Origin: a virus
IMG/VR virus record: IMGVR_UViG_3300021225_000381
Coordinates: 1-62,213 of that record
Length of the DNA stretch: 62,213 bases
Direction: 5' to 3' (one strand)
Below, one piece after another: positions 61,896 through 62,213 of this stretch; position 1 is the stretch's first letter; every line of letters starts with the position of its first letter. The notes below the pieces were generated by a model. The model saw only the letters and a list, made by a program, of their open reading frames with translations. It made no database searches and was not told the origin of the DNA. A program made the translations under genes and the position numbers.

Positions 61896-62078
61896 TTTCA
61901 CTGTCTTCTGAATTTCTACAATCAGAATCAGAGAGCAGAGAGAACCGATGATTGCTACAATTCCAGAGATGAATTGAAAATAATCGATTTCCCCCTCACA
62001 TAGAAAGGTTGCAAAGATAGCTCCGAAAGGTGCAAGGATTGCAAGGATTGCGGCAAGGATAAGTAGTGTCGTTTTCAT
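61893..62078 (-). CDS. small two-pass membrane protein
   Basis: 61 residues with two hydrophobic helices (about 4-27 and 36-56) joined by a short acidic loop (CEGEIDYFQ). Topology N-in/C-in is likely. Such proteins include holins and superinfection-exclusion proteins, but no motif decides. Confidence 0.6.
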   Translation of the reverse strand: MKTTLLILAAILAILAPFGAIFATFLCEGEIDYFQFISGIVAIIGSLCSLILIVEIQKTVK

Positions 62079-62087
62079 GATAAACCA

Positions 62088-62106
62088 ATTTTATTCTAGT
62101 TTTTTA
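62088..62106 (-). promoter_or_regulatory. array-type promoter
   Basis: TAAAAAACTAGAA-TAAAAT, 9 nt before ATG at 62078. Confidence 0.6.
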
Positions 62107-62172
62107 ACACATGAAGTATGCAGTCCATGCCATAACGATGATGGCACCGAGAAGATGGGAGCGCGTACCCAT
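62104..62172 (-). CDS. possible 22-residue membrane peptide
   Basis: MGTRSHLLGAIIVMAWTAYF..., 22 codons, one hydrophobic helix; its stop falls in the A-tract of the next promoter as for other array genes. Its own promoter is not of the array type. From here to the window end no further gene is supported. Confidence 0.45.
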   Translation of the reverse strand: MGTRSHLLGAIIVMAWTAYFMC

Positions 62173-62213
62173 AACAATTAGAGTGAGAAAAAATAAACAA
62201 ATCAAAAGCATGT

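Noticed and set aside
58871-62106. Regularly repeated CTAG motif as a CRISPR array
   Set aside because: Spacing varies with gene length, the intervals contain ORFs with start and stop codons, and the repeat is a promoter-like element with a -10 hexamer.
1-62213. Integrase, att sites or a lysogeny module
   Set aside because: None is visible; the gene set fits a lytic T4-like phage, though only part of the genome is shown.

Overview
The window is part of the genome of a T4-like (contractile-tailed, tequatrovirus-superfamily) double-stranded DNA phage. The evidence is a recognisable T4-type virion set: tail completion protein gp15, portal gp20, neck protein, head-completion nuclease gp4, prohead protease gp21, a gp68-like core protein, scaffold gp22, major capsid gp23 and baseplate hub/spike gp5-like proteins. 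Phage-type auxiliary genes go with it (PhoH, NrdA/NrdB, ThyX, ClpP, MazG, tRNAs with a CCA-adding enzyme). Terminase, sheath and tube genes are not in the window. The host cannot be named from the sequence. A dideoxyhexose enzyme, a lipobox protein and an M15 endolysin suggest a Gram-negative host. Most of the DNA is AT-rich, and recognisable Shine-Dalgarno sequences are almost absent.

Layout. (1) 0-12.4 kb: a 5'-truncated PhoH gene on the minus strand, then a tightly overlapping plus-strand sugar operon: a P-loop kinase, about eleven glycosyltransferases (GT2-like, GT25, GT11, GT17, GT23-like and DUF5672 types), an RfbH-type 3-dehydrase, an SDR epimerase/reductase and a methyltransferase. 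(2) 12.4-16.4 kb: a GroES/gp31-like co-chaperonin, two small genes, a DinG/XPD-type helicase and an AAA ATPase. (3) 16.4-38.1 kb: the virion module, interrupted by two opposite-strand genes between portal and neck and by a GIY-YIG endonuclease after the capsid gene. (4) 38-45 kb: NrdA, NrdB, ClpP, a small lipoprotein, endolysin, a DUF1353 protein, ThyX and a nucleotidyltransferase-GHMP kinase fusion. (5) 45-51.2 kb: small metabolic and unknown genes, a kinase-fold gene between 38-bp direct repeats, and the CCA-adding enzyme. (6) 51.4-53.2 kb: nine minus-strand tRNA genes plus one degenerate tRNA-like sequence. (7) 53.2-58.3 kb: an HNH endonuclease, small membrane genes, LemA with a membrane partner, and a degenerate zincin. 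(8) 58.4-62.2 kb: a visibly more GC-rich array of very small minus-strand genes, almost every one with its own promoter-like element.

Transcription signals are the most striking feature. Virion and other genes carry a TAAATA box with usually exactly 5 nt between box and start codon. The small-gene array carries TTAAAAACTAG-nn-TAAGAT with usually 6 or 9 nt before ATG. Several plus-strand genes carry TTGACA-16-TAAnnT with 6-9 nt before ATG. If these are -10 elements with ordinary geometry, start codons lie at or within a few bases of the transcription start, so much of the phage would be read from leaderless mRNAs.

Other unusual items are a gp15-like tail protein fused to a trypsin-like protease with a complete His/Asp/Ser triad, a phage-borne 3,6-dideoxyhexose route within the glycosyltransferase island, and a repeat-flanked kinase cassette. 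All functions are read from sequence motifs by eye; no database search was run.
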